From: Streptomyces sp. NBC_01549
GTDB taxonomy: Bacteria > Actinomycetota > Actinomycetes > Streptomycetales > Streptomycetaceae
Length of the DNA stretch: 64,000 bases
Assembly (NCBI RefSeq): GCF_026339955.1
Contig: NZ_JAPEPW010000002.1
Location: forward strand, 682,001-746,000
Reading direction: 5' to 3'
The notes below the pieces were generated by a model. It was not told where the DNA came from, did not search any database, and worked only from the letters and a program-made list of their open reading frames with translations. Positions 1 to 8,911 of the stretch are shown one piece after another. How positions within the stretch are numbered: the first letter of the stretch is position 1; every line of letters starts with the position of its first letter. The position numbers were made by a program, and so were the translations under genes.

Positions 1-1290
1 CCCTTCCGGCGGATGCACGTCAAGGGCGGTCTCAACCTCGCCCCCACCGGCTACGGCTGGGCCAGCGGTGGCTACATCGCCGACAGCCGCATCGACGGCT
101 CGGTCGGACCGTACTCGCAGCAGCAGTGGTACACCCGCGACAGTTCGGTGGGCGGCTGGGGCAACGCTGTCTGGAACATGGTCTTCTCCGGTGTCCAGGG
201 GGCACCCGCGCAGTCCTTCCCGAACCCGCCCTACACCACGCTCGACACCACGCCGGTGTCGAGGGAGAAGCCGTTCCTGTACCTCAACGGCAGCGAGTAC
301 CGCGTCTTCCTGCCGGAGCAGCGCACCAACGCGCGCGGCACCACCTGGGGCAACGGAACCCCGCGCGGCACATCGCTGCCGCTCACCCAGTTCTACGTGG
401 CCAAGCCCGGCGTCACCGCCGCCACCCTGAACGCCGCGCTCACGCAGGGGCTGCATCTGCTGCTGACTCCGGGGATCTACCACCTCGACCAACCGATCCA
501 GGTCAACCGCGCGGGCACCGTGGTCCTCGGGCTCGGTTACGCCACCCTGATCCCGGACAACGGCGTCACCGCGCTCAGGACGGCTGACGTCGACGGGGTG
601 CGGCTCGCGGGATTCCTCATCGACGCCGGACCGGTGAACTCGGCGACGCTGCTGGAGGTGGGCCCCACGGGGGCCTCCGCGAACCACTCGGCCAACCCGA
701 CCACCGTCCAGGACGTCTTCGTCCGGATCGGCGGCGCCGGCGCCGGCAAGGCCACCACCAGCATGGTGATCAACAGCCGCAACACGATCATCGACCACAC
801 CTGGATCTGGCGCGCCGACCACGGCACCGGCGTCGGCTGGGAGACCAACCGGGCCGACTACGGCATCCGCGTCAACGGCGACGACGTCCTGGCCACCGGT
901 CTGTTCGTCGAGCACTTCAACAAGTACGACGTCCAGTGGTACGGCCAGCGCGGGCGCACCATCTTCTTCCAGAACGAGAAGGCGTACGACGCGCCGAACC
1001 AGGCCGCCATCCAGAACGGCGGCGTCAAGGGGTACGCGGCCTACAAGGTCGCCGACTCCGTGACCACGCACGAGGGGTGGGGCCTGGGCAGCTACTGCTA
1101 TTACATCGTCGACCCGACGATCGTCCAGCACAACGGATTCGCCGCGCCGAACACGCCGGGCGTGAAGTTCCACGACCTGCTGGTCGTCTCGCTGGGCGGC
1201 CAGGGTCAGTACGAGCACGTCGTCAATGAGACCGGCGCACCCACGTCGGGCACCTCGACGGTGCCGTCGACCGTGGTCTCGTACCCCTGA
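1..1290 (+). CDS. Right-handed beta-helix secreted protein, C-terminal part
   Basis: The frame is open from the first base, so the 5' end lies outside the window; the visible part is about 429 residues. It contains repeated short beta-strand and turn segments with many Asn, Gly and Val residues (for example VVLGLGYATL, VRLAGFLID, NTIIDHTWIW). These are typical of pectate-lyase-like parallel beta-helices, as found in GH55-like and coagulation-factor-5/8-associated secreted proteins of Streptomyces. No signal peptide or catalytic residues can be assigned. It runs toward the glycosidase operon and stops 22 bp from it, so it may share a role in polysaccharide attack. The family assignment is by fold pattern only. 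Confidence 0.6.
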   Translation, partial: PFRRMHVKGGLNLAPTGYGWASGGYIADSRIDGSVGPYSQQQWYTRDSSVGGWGNAVWNMVFSGVQGAPAQSFPNPPYTTLDTTPVSREKPFLYLNGSEYRVFLPEQRTNARGTTWGNGTPRGTSLPLTQFYVAKPGVTAATLNAALTQGLHLLLTPGIYHLDQPIQVNRAGTVVLGLGYATLIPDNGVTALRTADVDGVRLAGFLIDAGPVNSATLLEVGPTGASANHSANPTTVQDVFVRIGGAGAGKATTSMVINSRNTIIDHTWIWRADHGTGVGWETNRADYGIRVNGDDVLATGLFVEHFNKYDVQWYGQRGRTIFFQNEKAYDAPNQAAIQNGGVKGYAAYKVADSVTTHEGWGLGSYCYYIVDPTIVQHNGFAAPNTPGVKFHDLLVVSLGGQGQYEHVVNETGAPTSGTSTVPSTVVSYP

Positions 1291-1312
1291 CCGCCCCGCG
1301 CGGAGCCGCACG

Positions 1313-2590
1313 TCAGCAGGACGTCAGGCTCCCGAGGTCCACCGCGTCGGCCATCGCCTGCATCCCCTTGTCGTTGGGGTGCAGGTGATCGCCGCCGTCG
1401 AAGAACGGAAGGATCAGCTGCGGGTCGTACGGATTACGCGTGATCCTGTCGAAGTCCGTCACGGCGTCGAGCGCGCCGCTGTTCCTGATCCAGTCGTTGA
1501 CACCCTGGCGCACGGCCTCGGAGGCGGCGTCGTACTCGGACCAGCCCTTGAACGGCATGACGGTCGCGCCGACGACACACTTGCCCGCCGCGTGGGCCCG
1601 GTCGATGATCTGCCGGTAGCCGGCGATCATGTCCTCCACCGTGACACCCGTATGGGCCTTGATGTCGTTGATGCCTTCGAAGAGGAAGACCGTGCGGACC
1701 CCGGGCTGGGAAAGGACGTCACGCTGGAGCCTGTTCAGGGCGGCCTGCCCGGCGCCGTCGGCGAGCACCTTGTTTCCCGAGATCCCCTCGTTCGCCACTC
1801 CCTTGACGGTGAGTCCGGACGCGGCCTGGAGCCGCCGGGACAGATAGTCCGGCCAACGGCGGTTCTGGTCCGTGGTCGAGGCCCATCCGTCGGTGATGGA
1901 GTCGCCGAGGGTCACCACCGAGCCGACCGCCGCGGACGTCTCCACGTCGACGGCGTCCAGCCAGTACCAGGAGCCCATCGGATCGGTCCAATTGGCCGCG
2001 CCCTCCTCGGCGGCGTGATCGCCCGCGGTCGCGTAGTTGGTCTGCATGGCCATGCCGTGGCCGGTCGTCGGTCCCTGGGCGCCGGTCACGTACAGGCTGA
2101 TGACCAGGTTGCTCTGGTCGGCCAGTTTCCCGGGCAGCGGATCGCTGAGTACGGTCTCGCCGGCCGGGACGGTGACGGACGCGGCCCCGCCGAAGGACAG
2201 CTGGCGGTTGGAGCCGTGGACCAGCTCCGCACCCTGCTTCTGCAGTCCGGCGTACGCGCTCGCGAAGGTCACCGGGTGCTCGCCGAAGGCGTTGGACAAC
2301 CGGATACGCATGTTCGTGCCGCCGACGCTGGTGCGCACGATCAGCCGGTAGCTGCGGTCGGCGGGGCCTTCGCCCTGCCGGTCGGCACTGGCGCCCCATG
2401 TGATCACGGAGTGCTTGCCCGGCGACGTGGCGGCCGGCCTCACCGACGTACCCGATCCACCTGATTCACCTGAGGTACCCGACGCAACCTGCGGCTGCGC
2501 CGCCGCCGAGGCGGTCAGGGGTCCGCAGACCGCGAGGAGCAGTGCGGATACGACGCCCACGCCGCGGCGGCGGAACCGGGGGACGCTCAT
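1313..2590 (-). CDS. Secreted SGNH/GDSL hydrolase (esterase)
   Basis: Product of 425 aa with a Sec signal peptide (basic MSVPRFRRR, then a hydrophobic stretch to ASAAA near residue 31). The SGNH motifs are in order: GDSITDG near residue 230 (nucleophile Ser), GIND near 305 (Asn of block III) and GGDHLHPND near 402 (Asp and His of the triad). The N-terminal 200 residues form a beta-rich extension seen in Streptomyces GDSL esterases. Its ATG overlaps the stop of the GH95 gene by 4 bp (ATGA), so the two are translationally coupled. Removal of acetyl groups from plant polysaccharide fits the context but is an inference. Confidence 0.85.
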   Translation of the reverse strand: MSVPRFRRRGVGVVSALLLAVCGPLTASAAAQPQVASGTSGESGGSGTSVRPAATSPGKHSVITWGASADRQGEGPADRSYRLIVRTSVGGTNMRIRLSNAFGEHPVTFASAYAGLQKQGAELVHGSNRQLSFGGAASVTVPAGETVLSDPLPGKLADQSNLVISLYVTGAQGPTTGHGMAMQTNYATAGDHAAEEGAANWTDPMGSWYWLDAVDVETSAAVGSVVTLGDSITDGWASTTDQNRRWPDYLSRRLQAASGLTVKGVANEGISGNKVLADGAGQAALNRLQRDVLSQPGVRTVFLFEGINDIKAHTGVTVEDMIAGYRQIIDRAHAAGKCVVGATVMPFKGWSEYDAASEAVRQGVNDWIRNSGALDAVTDFDRITRNPYDPQLILPFFDGGDHLHPNDKGMQAMADAVDLGSLTSC

Positions 2591-5019
2591 CCAAGGCCCC
2601 GCAGCGTGACGGACTCACCGGGCTTGAGGCTGATCCTGCGCGAGGCGCCGCCCGCGACGACGGTCGTCTCGCGGCCGCCGACGCTCTTCAGCCTGGCCTG
2701 CGTCACCTTCCCGTTCTTCCAGCTGAGGTCGGCGACGAAGCCGCCGCGGACGCCCACGCCGGACACCGAACCGGATCCGGCCCAGGCGGCGGGCAGCGCG
2801 GGCAGCAGCTCGACGTGTCCGGGTCGCGAGTAGACCAGCATCTCGATGATCGCGGAGGGGGTGCCGAAGTTCGCGTCGATCTGGAAGATGCCGCGGCCTT
2901 CCCCCATGTCCATGATGTCGAAGAGGTTCGGCGCCGTGCCGTTGCTCCCGTTCGCCGACGGCTTCAGGTTGTTGACGACGAGCTGGTAGGCGTTCTCCGC
3001 GTTCTTCAGCCGGGCCCAGCACAGGCTGCGCCAGGCGTTGGACCAGCCGTAGCTGTTCATGCCACGGGCGGTCAGGAGGGCCGTCGCGCCCGCGAGGATG
3101 TCCTTCGGAGTGGAGTCGTCCGGGCGGATCCGGTCGCCGGGGAAGAGGCCGAAGAGCGGGGAGAGATGGCGGTGCGTGGTCTCGCCGAGGTTGTCGGGCG
3201 ACATCCACTCCTCCAGCCAGCCGGTCTTGGGGCTGACCACGGGCAGGTACAGGCGTTTGCGCAGGCTGTCGATGGTCGCGCTGTAGGAGGTGTCCTTGCC
3301 GAGTACCCGGGTTGCGGTGTGGTAGTTGCCGAAGAGGTTCCACACCACTTCCTGGGCGTAGGTGATGCCCTTGGCGTCCTGCGGACCCTGCTCGGGGGAC
3401 CAGTCGTTGTCGTCGACGAGGACCTCGCGTGAGGTCCCGGAGGCGTCGGTGACGGTCGTGGTGATGAGGCGGGCTTCCCAGAACTCCACGGCGCCCTTGA
3501 TGAGGGGATAGATCTTCTTGAGGTAGGCGCGGTCCTGGGTGAACTCGTAGTGCTCGAACAGGCTCTGGCAGAGCCAGGCGTTGGCCGCCGGGTGCCACCA
3601 CCAACCGCTGCCGCCGTAGGGGTTGGTGGAGAAGGCCACGGCCCAGCCGGCGACCTTCCCACTGGAGTTGCGGTACCTGTTGGTGGGGGTGTTGAACAGT
3701 CGCCGGGTGACGTCCGTCCAGGAGGACAGCTGCGCGAGGCAGTAGTCCGCGAAGGCGTCGAAGCTGTCGGACAGGCCCGCCCGGTCGGCCATCCAGTAGT
3801 TCATCTGGACGTTGATGTCGGTGTGGTAGTCGCCCATCCAGTCCGGGTCGTTGCCGTCCAGCCAGGGGCCCTGCAGGCCCATCGGCAGGCTGCCGCGCGA
3901 CCCGGAGATCATGAGGTAGCGGCCGAACTGCAGGTAGGCGGCCTCGAGTTCCGGGTCGGGTATGTCGTCCCGGTGACGGGCCTGCAGCCGCTCCCAGGTG
4001 TCCAGTTCGCGCTGCGCGGCGGAGGACGTACCGAGGTTGATGTCCAGCTGTCCGAACACGGCCCGGAAGTCGGCGACATGTGTGTGCAGCAGGGTGCTCG
4101 CCGAGTGACCGGCCGCGTTCAGGACCTTGTTCCTGGCGAGGCGCTCCGGGGCCAGGGACGGATCGCGGAACTTGGCTGCCGCGTCGGGCGCGTAGTTGGT
4201 GCCACCGCTGACGACGACGGTGAGGTCCTTGCAGCCGCTGAACGCGATCGACGTACCGTCGACGCGGACCCTGCCGGTGCCGCTGTAGGCGGTGACGGCG
4301 GCACCGTACTTGAGGCCGTTGGCGAAGGACGCGCCGAACGACGCGTACCGTCCTGCGCTGTTGGCGGTGGTGGACTCTCCGTGGGTGCCGGCGAGGGAGA
4401 CGGTGCCGGTGTAGGAACCGCCGCCCTGCTGGGAGAAGTACAGGACGATGGCGTCGTCGGGGGCGCTGGCGAAGATCTGCCGCCGGTAGGTGACGCCGGA
4501 GATGTCGTACGAGGTGCTGATCAGGCCCTGGGCCAGGTCGAGGGAGCGCCGGTAGTTGTTGACGTTGCCCAGGTCGTGGTCGGGGATCGCGACGGTGAGC
4601 TTGGCCAGCAGGGTCAGGGAGCCGAAGTCGTCGCGGCCGTAGGGGAACTGGCCGTCGCTGTCCAGCTTGTCGTTGGGGCCACCGGTCCACAGGGTGGCGT
4701 CGGTGATCATCAGGAGTTCGCTGGAGGGGTCGTTGCTCGCGAGCGCCCCGAGGCGCCCGTTTCCCACCGGCAGCCCCTGCTCGATCATCGAGTTGGTGGA
4801 GGCGGGAGCCTGCCACCACAGCTGGTTCTTCGCGGCGTCGGCCGCGGACAGCATGGGCGATGCGGTGGGGCGCATGGGGGCCGCCGAAGCGGTGAAGGCG
4901 GGCAGGCCGCCCAGTGCGGTGGCCGCGCCGGCTGCGGCGGCGAGGGCGAGGAAGCCCCTGCGGCTGGGGGTGTTGTCGTGTGATGCGGTGTGCTGGATGT
5001 CCACGGTTGTGCACTCCAT
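2587..5019 (-). CDS. GH95-family alpha-L-fucosidase, Tat-secreted
   Basis: Product of 810 aa, the usual length for GH95 (1,2-alpha-L-fucosidase or alpha-L-galactosidase). The N-terminus carries a twin-arginine signal, SRRGFLALAAAAGA, followed by a hydrophobic stretch ending near residue 47. The N-terminal beta domain begins with LWWQAPA and GLPVGNGRLGA, and the (alpha/alpha)6 barrel contains DINVQMNYWM near residue 405 and WSPEQGP near 540. The Glu of the latter corresponds to the family's general acid. Preceded by a strong hairpin and coupled to the SGNH esterase downstream. Fucosyl or L-galactosyl specificity cannot be decided from sequence alone. Confidence 0.9.
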   Translation of the reverse strand: MECTTVDIQHTASHDNTPSRRGFLALAAAAGAATALGGLPAFTASAAPMRPTASPMLSAADAAKNQLWWQAPASTNSMIEQGLPVGNGRLGALASNDPSSELLMITDATLWTGGPNDKLDSDGQFPYGRDDFGSLTLLAKLTVAIPDHDLGNVNNYRRSLDLAQGLISTSYDISGVTYRRQIFASAPDDAIVLYFSQQGGGSYTGTVSLAGTHGESTTANSAGRYASFGASFANGLKYGAAVTAYSGTGRVRVDGTSIAFSGCKDLTVVVSGGTNYAPDAAAKFRDPSLAPERLARNKVLNAAGHSASTLLHTHVADFRAVFGQLDINLGTSSAAQRELDTWERLQARHRDDIPDPELEAAYLQFGRYLMISGSRGSLPMGLQGPWLDGNDPDWMGDYHTDINVQMNYWMADRAGLSDSFDAFADYCLAQLSSWTDVTRRLFNTPTNRYRNSSGKVAGWAVAFSTNPYGGSGWWWHPAANAWLCQSLFEHYEFTQDRAYLKKIYPLIKGAVEFWEARLITTTVTDASGTSREVLVDDNDWSPEQGPQDAKGITYAQEVVWNLFGNYHTATRVLGKDTSYSATIDSLRKRLYLPVVSPKTGWLEEWMSPDNLGETTHRHLSPLFGLFPGDRIRPDDSTPKDILAGATALLTARGMNSYGWSNAWRSLCWARLKNAENAYQLVVNNLKPSANGSNGTAPNLFDIMDMGEGRGIFQIDANFGTPSAIIEMLVYSRPGHVELLPALPAAWAGSGSVSGVGVRGGFVADLSWKNGKVTQARLKSVGGRETTVVAGGASRRISLKPGESVTLRGLG

Positions 5020-5075
5020 ATCCGGGAGCGGCTCGTGCGGGAACGACGGTTGCGGACCGTCGGCGTGGCCAGGTC

Positions 5076-5112
5076 CCCACGGGGCCCGGGTCGTGTCACC
5101 GGGCCCCGTGGG
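5076..5112 (-). terminator. Intra-operon hairpin between GH27 and GH95 genes
   Basis: A perfect 14-bp stem (CCCACGGGGCCCGG paired with CCGGGCCCCGTGGG) with a 9-nt loop lies in the 153-bp gap after the GH27 stop. It has no clear U-tract, so it may be a partial terminator or an mRNA stabiliser that lowers GH95-SGNH expression relative to the upstream genes. Confidence 0.6.
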
Positions 5113-5172
5113 AAGCGGGGTGGCGGACTGCGGAACTCAGTCCAGCTGCTGAACTCGGACTGACTACGGACG

Positions 5173-6987
5173 TCAGACCGACTGCGGAACGACGATCTTG
5201 TCGATGTCGGGCGCGTATCCGCTGCCGCTGTCGAAGGTGATCGTGTTGGAACCGGCCTTCAGCGCCAGCTGGACGCTGACCGTCTCGGCCGTGCTCCAGT
5301 CGCCCGTGGAGGGGAACTTCTCGCTGGTGCCGTTGCCGCTGTTGGAGAAGACCGTCACCGAGCGGGAGTCGCCGCTGACGTAGGCGACCTTGACGGTGTA
5401 GATGCCGTCCTTCTTCACCGTGACGTCGTTGAACCGCAGCTTGCCACCGGTGTACAGATTGCCGACCTTCTTGCCGCCGGAGCAGGCGTCGCACCCGGCG
5501 ACGGAGGCGTTGCCCGACAGGGTGTTGGCGGCGTCCTCGGCCTCGTAGCTCGTGGTGGTCAGCGAGCTGCCGCCGGGCTTGACGGTGAACAGCCGCGAGC
5601 CATGTGCGGGCAGCGCCTCGGTGATCTTGTTCTTGTAGGTCCCGAGGTTCGCCTTGTTCCACAGGTCGCGCACGGAGGCGTTGCCGGTGAATCCGAGGGA
5701 GGCCCACTGGGCGGTGACGGAGGCCGGAGAGTCACCGAGGTTGAACAGGGCGACGGTGTAGCTGCCGTCGGCGTTCTTGGTGCCCCAGACCTGCTGGTTG
5801 CCGACCGGAGTGACCGGACGCGCCACGGGCGAGTCGTTCTGGTCGACGGCGATGACTTCCTTGTTGGTCAGCAGGGAGACGCCGTAGCTGTCCAGCTTGG
5901 TGAGGTCGTCACCGGTGAACAGCGGCGACTTGTTGATGGCCCACAGGGTCATGTAGCTCTGCCGCTCGGCCTTGGTGAGGCCGTCCATCTCGCCGTTGCC
6001 GACGTCGAGGCTGTCCAGGTCGTTCCAGCCGCCCGGGCCCGCCTTGCGGCTCCACGCGGGGGCGTCGTCCCACCGGTCGTTGACCGAGTTCTCCCAGGTG
6101 ACGAGGGTGTTGCAGTAGCACTCGACGTCGGTGTCGATGCGCCAGCCGTTGGAGTACTTCTTCCAGTCGGCGGCGTGGCCGATGTCGAGCGACCAGGAGA
6201 TCTCGAGGTGGATCGGGCGCCCGGTGTCGGAGATGGCCTTCTGCCAGGCGGCGACGTCGGGGACGTTGTTGTAGTTGTCACCGGACTTGAAGGAGCCCGG
6301 GCCCACGCCGTCCAGCTTGAAGAAGTCGTAGCCCCAGTCGGCGAACTGCTGCGCCTGCGAGTCGATGTACTTCTGCGCGCAGGGGTTGTCGAAGTTCAGC
6401 TTGTAGGCGTTGTCCCAGCCGTTGGTGGTGCGCAGGTCCGAGTAGACGGCGTCGGCGGTGGTGCACCCGGGGGCGTTCCAGATCGGCGTCTTGCCGTCGC
6501 CGTACGCCCCCTTCTCCAGGCCGACGGGCAGGTAGATGCCGGCCTTGAGGCCCTTGGAGTGGATGTGGTCGGCGACCGACTTCATGCCGTGGGGGAATCG
6601 GACGGGGTCGGGCGTCTGGCGACCGTACTGGTCGAAGCCCGTCTTCCAGGTCTTGTCCATCCACCAGCCGGCGTCGATGTTGACATGGTCGTAGCCGTAG
6701 TTCTTCAGCTTGGCGGCGAGGGCGTCCGTCTGCTTCAGGACGTTCGCCTCGGTGAGGTAGCTGTAGTCGCCGTCCGGGTTGAGGCCCGGGTACTTCGACG
6801 ACTGCATGCTCCAACTCGACCAGCCCATGTACGGCTTGGCGGCGACGGGCGTCGCAGTCGTCTCGCGCGGCGCGGGGGTCTTGGCCTGTGCCGCCGGGAC
6901 GGCGGTCGCGAGGCCTGCCGTGAGGGCGAACACCACCACGGCTCTCAGGGTGCGTAGGGGCAGGACGGGGTACGAGGATGACCGCAT
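5173..6987 (-). CDS. GH27 alpha-galactosidase or beta-L-arabinopyranosidase with C-terminal CBM35
   Basis: Product of 604 aa with a Sec signal peptide (TLRAVVVFALTAGLATAVPAAQA). The GH27 barrel starts at KPYMGWSSWS. The nucleophile segment FFKLDGVG is near residue 225 and the acid/base region DLDSLDVGNGEM near 320. A C-terminal module from about residue 480 (YEAEDAANTLSG...GGKLRFNDV) is a CBM35-type carbohydrate-binding domain with two Cys in GCDACSGG. The substrate-binding segment reads NIDAGWW, where typical alpha-galactosidases have a double Asp (IDDCW). That could mean a pentose (beta-L-arabinopyranosyl) preference, as known for one Streptomyces GH27. It lies 36 bp downstream of the permease genes in the same operon. 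Confidence 0.88.
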   Translation of the reverse strand: MRSSSYPVLPLRTLRAVVVFALTAGLATAVPAAQAKTPAPRETTATPVAAKPYMGWSSWSMQSSKYPGLNPDGDYSYLTEANVLKQTDALAAKLKNYGYDHVNIDAGWWMDKTWKTGFDQYGRQTPDPVRFPHGMKSVADHIHSKGLKAGIYLPVGLEKGAYGDGKTPIWNAPGCTTADAVYSDLRTTNGWDNAYKLNFDNPCAQKYIDSQAQQFADWGYDFFKLDGVGPGSFKSGDNYNNVPDVAAWQKAISDTGRPIHLEISWSLDIGHAADWKKYSNGWRIDTDVECYCNTLVTWENSVNDRWDDAPAWSRKAGPGGWNDLDSLDVGNGEMDGLTKAERQSYMTLWAINKSPLFTGDDLTKLDSYGVSLLTNKEVIAVDQNDSPVARPVTPVGNQQVWGTKNADGSYTVALFNLGDSPASVTAQWASLGFTGNASVRDLWNKANLGTYKNKITEALPAHGSRLFTVKPGGSSLTTTSYEAEDAANTLSGNASVAGCDACSGGKKVGNLYTGGKLRFNDVTVKKDGIYTVKVAYVSGDSRSVTVFSNSGNGTSEKFPSTGDWSTAETVSVQLALKAGSNTITFDSGSGYAPDIDKIVVPQSV

Positions 6988-7023
6988 GGGTCGTGCCTCC
7001 AGTGGGTTCAGGGTTGGGGCGGC

Positions 7024-7950
7024 TCAGCCCTTGCCCGAGCCGATGGTGAGTCCGCTGATGAACTGGCGCTGAAGCGCGAAGTACACCAGGAGGGTGGGGA
7101 TCGCGGTCATCAATGCACCGGCCGCGATGAGGTTGGGATTGGTGAAGTACGCGCCTTGGAGGTTGGCCAGGGCGGAGGTGACCGGGCGCTTGTCGCCGGA
7201 CTCGATGAGCGCGAGCGGCCAGAAGAAGTCGTTGTAGATCCAGATCGATTCGAGGGTGGCGAGGGCCGCGAAGGCGGGGCGGCACAGCGGCAGGATGATC
7301 TGGAAGAACTGACGCCAGACGGGGGCTCCGTCCACGAGCGCCGCCTCGGAGATCTCCTTCGGGATCGTCTTCATGTAGTTGCTGAGGACGAAGGTGCAGA
7401 AGCCGGACTGGTAGGCGATGTGGATCGCGATGATGCCCCAGGCCGAGTTGTAGAGGAGGAGCGAGTCGCTCATCCACTCCGGCAGCGGGATGAGGAGGTA
7501 GAGGCGGTACAGGGGGGTGATGAGGACCTGCGCCGGGAGCAGGTTGCCCGCGGTGAACAGCATCAGCAGGACGATGTTCCAGCGGAAGTCGAAGCGGGAG
7601 ACGAAGAAGGCGACCGCCGCCGAGAACAGCAGGGTGCACAGGACGGACGGGACGGTGATGAGGACGGAGTTCCAGAAGAAGTGCGGCATCCCGGACTGGC
7701 TCCAGGCGTCGCTGAAGTTGCCGAGGCTGAGGCTGTGGGGCCAGGAGAGATATCCGTGCTTCGCGGTGTCCGAATACGGCCGCAGCGAGGTGTACATGGC
7801 CCACAGCAGCGGGACGAGCCACAGCAGGGCGATGCCGCCCAGCATCAGATGACGGCCGGTCTGGCGCCGCGGCCCGGAGGGGGTCTTCGGCGTCTGCTGC
7901 GCGCGCCGGGTCCGCGGTCGGGAGGCCGGGCGCGGCACGGTCGTGGTCAC
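7024..7950 (-). CDS. Sugar ABC transporter permease, MalG type
   Basis: Product of 308 aa when started at GTG 7950 (VTTTVPRPASRP), which follows an AAGGAGG RBS and overlaps the upstream permease stop by 4 bp. Six membrane segments are visible, starting with LMLGGIALLWLVPLLWAMYTS. The EAA loop (EAALVDGAPVWRQFFQIILP) that docks on the ATPase is intact. It is the CUT1-class partner of the next permease. No ATPase is encoded nearby; CUT1 systems in Streptomyces commonly use the shared MsiK ATPase, so that is the likely energy source (inference). Confidence 0.92.
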   Translation of the reverse strand: MTTTVPRPASRPRTRRAQQTPKTPSGPRRQTGRHLMLGGIALLWLVPLLWAMYTSLRPYSDTAKHGYLSWPHSLSLGNFSDAWSQSGMPHFFWNSVLITVPSVLCTLLFSAAVAFFVSRFDFRWNIVLLMLFTAGNLLPAQVLITPLYRLYLLIPLPEWMSDSLLLYNSAWGIIAIHIAYQSGFCTFVLSNYMKTIPKEISEAALVDGAPVWRQFFQIILPLCRPAFAALATLESIWIYNDFFWPLALIESGDKRPVTSALANLQGAYFTNPNLIAAGALMTAIPTLLVYFALQRQFISGLTIGSGKG

Positions 7951-8885
7951 TGGTCCTCCTTGCGGAAGTTCTGGACGAGGAAGGTCCCGATGGCGGCAAG
8001 GGAGACCACGAGCAGGACGACCGCGAGGGCGGACCCGTAACCGATGTGACTGGACTCGCCGATGATGTTGTCGGTGATGAGGAGGGACAGGAGTTCCATG
8101 CCCGGTTTGCTTCCGACGCCGCCGCCGAGGACGTAGACGACGTCGAAGGAGCGCAGGGACTCCATGACCGTGATGACCAGGATGATGACGTTGACCGGTT
8201 TCAGGGCCGGGAAGACCACCCGCATGAAGGTCTGGCGTCCGTTGGCCCCGTCGAGCGCGGCGGCCTCCTTGAGCGCAGGGTCGAAGCCCTTCAGGCCGGC
8301 CAGGTAGAGGATCATGATGTATCCCGTGTGCCGCCAGCTCGAGGCGACCAGGACGGCCCACAGGTTGAGGTCGGAGTTGCCGAGCCAGTCGATGTGGTGG
8401 CTGGATCCGGCGGCGCTCAGGATGCCGTTGAGGAGCCCCGTGTCGGGGTTGTAGATGATCTCCCAGATGAAGCCGACGACGGCGAGGGAGAGCACCATCG
8501 GCAGGAAGATGGCGGTCTGGTAGATCCTCGTGAAGCGGATCTTCCGGTCGAGCTGGTAGGCGAGGAAGATGCCGAACGGGGTCGGCAGCAGGGCCGTGAA
8601 CAGCAGCCAGATCACGTTGTGCCGCACCGCGGGCCAGAACGGCGGGTAGTTGGTGAAGATCTCCTTGTAGTTGTCCAGGCCGATCCAGTGGATGTCGGCC
8701 AGGTCGACGCCGTCCCAGGTGGTGAAGGACAGCCCCAGGGAAGCCAGTGCGGGCAGCCAGACGAAGAAGAGCAGGGCCGCCAGCGGGATGCCGATGATGA
8801 CGGTGAGGAAGATCCGGTCGCCGGTGCCGAGCCGGCGGGGGCGGGCGCGTCGCGAGGCGGGGGGCGTGGTGGGCGCGGAGGACAC
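7947..8885 (-). CDS. Sugar ABC transporter permease, MalF type
   Basis: Product of 312 aa from GTG 8885 (VSSAPTTPPASRR). The reading frame is open far upstream, but that stretch is antisense to nothing and overlaps the binding-protein gene in another frame, so this internal start is chosen. Six membrane segments are predicted, beginning with RIFLTVIIGIPLAALLFFVWLPA. The EAA loop EAAALDGANGRQTFMRVVFP is intact. It starts 26 bp after the binding-protein stop and its own stop overlaps the MalG-type gene, giving a tight SBP-permease-permease block of a CUT1 oligosaccharide importer. Confidence 0.92.
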   Translation of the reverse strand: MSSAPTTPPASRRARPRRLGTGDRIFLTVIIGIPLAALLFFVWLPALASLGLSFTTWDGVDLADIHWIGLDNYKEIFTNYPPFWPAVRHNVIWLLFTALLPTPFGIFLAYQLDRKIRFTRIYQTAIFLPMVLSLAVVGFIWEIIYNPDTGLLNGILSAAGSSHHIDWLGNSDLNLWAVLVASSWRHTGYIMILYLAGLKGFDPALKEAAALDGANGRQTFMRVVFPALKPVNVIILVITVMESLRSFDVVYVLGGGVGSKPGMELLSLLITDNIIGESSHIGYGSALAVVLLVVSLAAIGTFLVQNFRKEDQ

Positions 8886-8911
8886 GGTGCGTGAGACCTT
8901 TCCGGTCCTGG

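Noticed and set aside
2615..5080. Very long open frame (over 800 codons) overlapping the GH95 gene in another frame
   Set aside because: Arg/Pro/Ala-rich composition is the usual shadow of high-GC coding DNA; the GH95 frame explains the region.
5602..6957. Long plus-strand open frame opposite the GH27 gene
   Set aside because: Val/Gly/Ala-rich antisense shadow with no recognisable domain or RBS.
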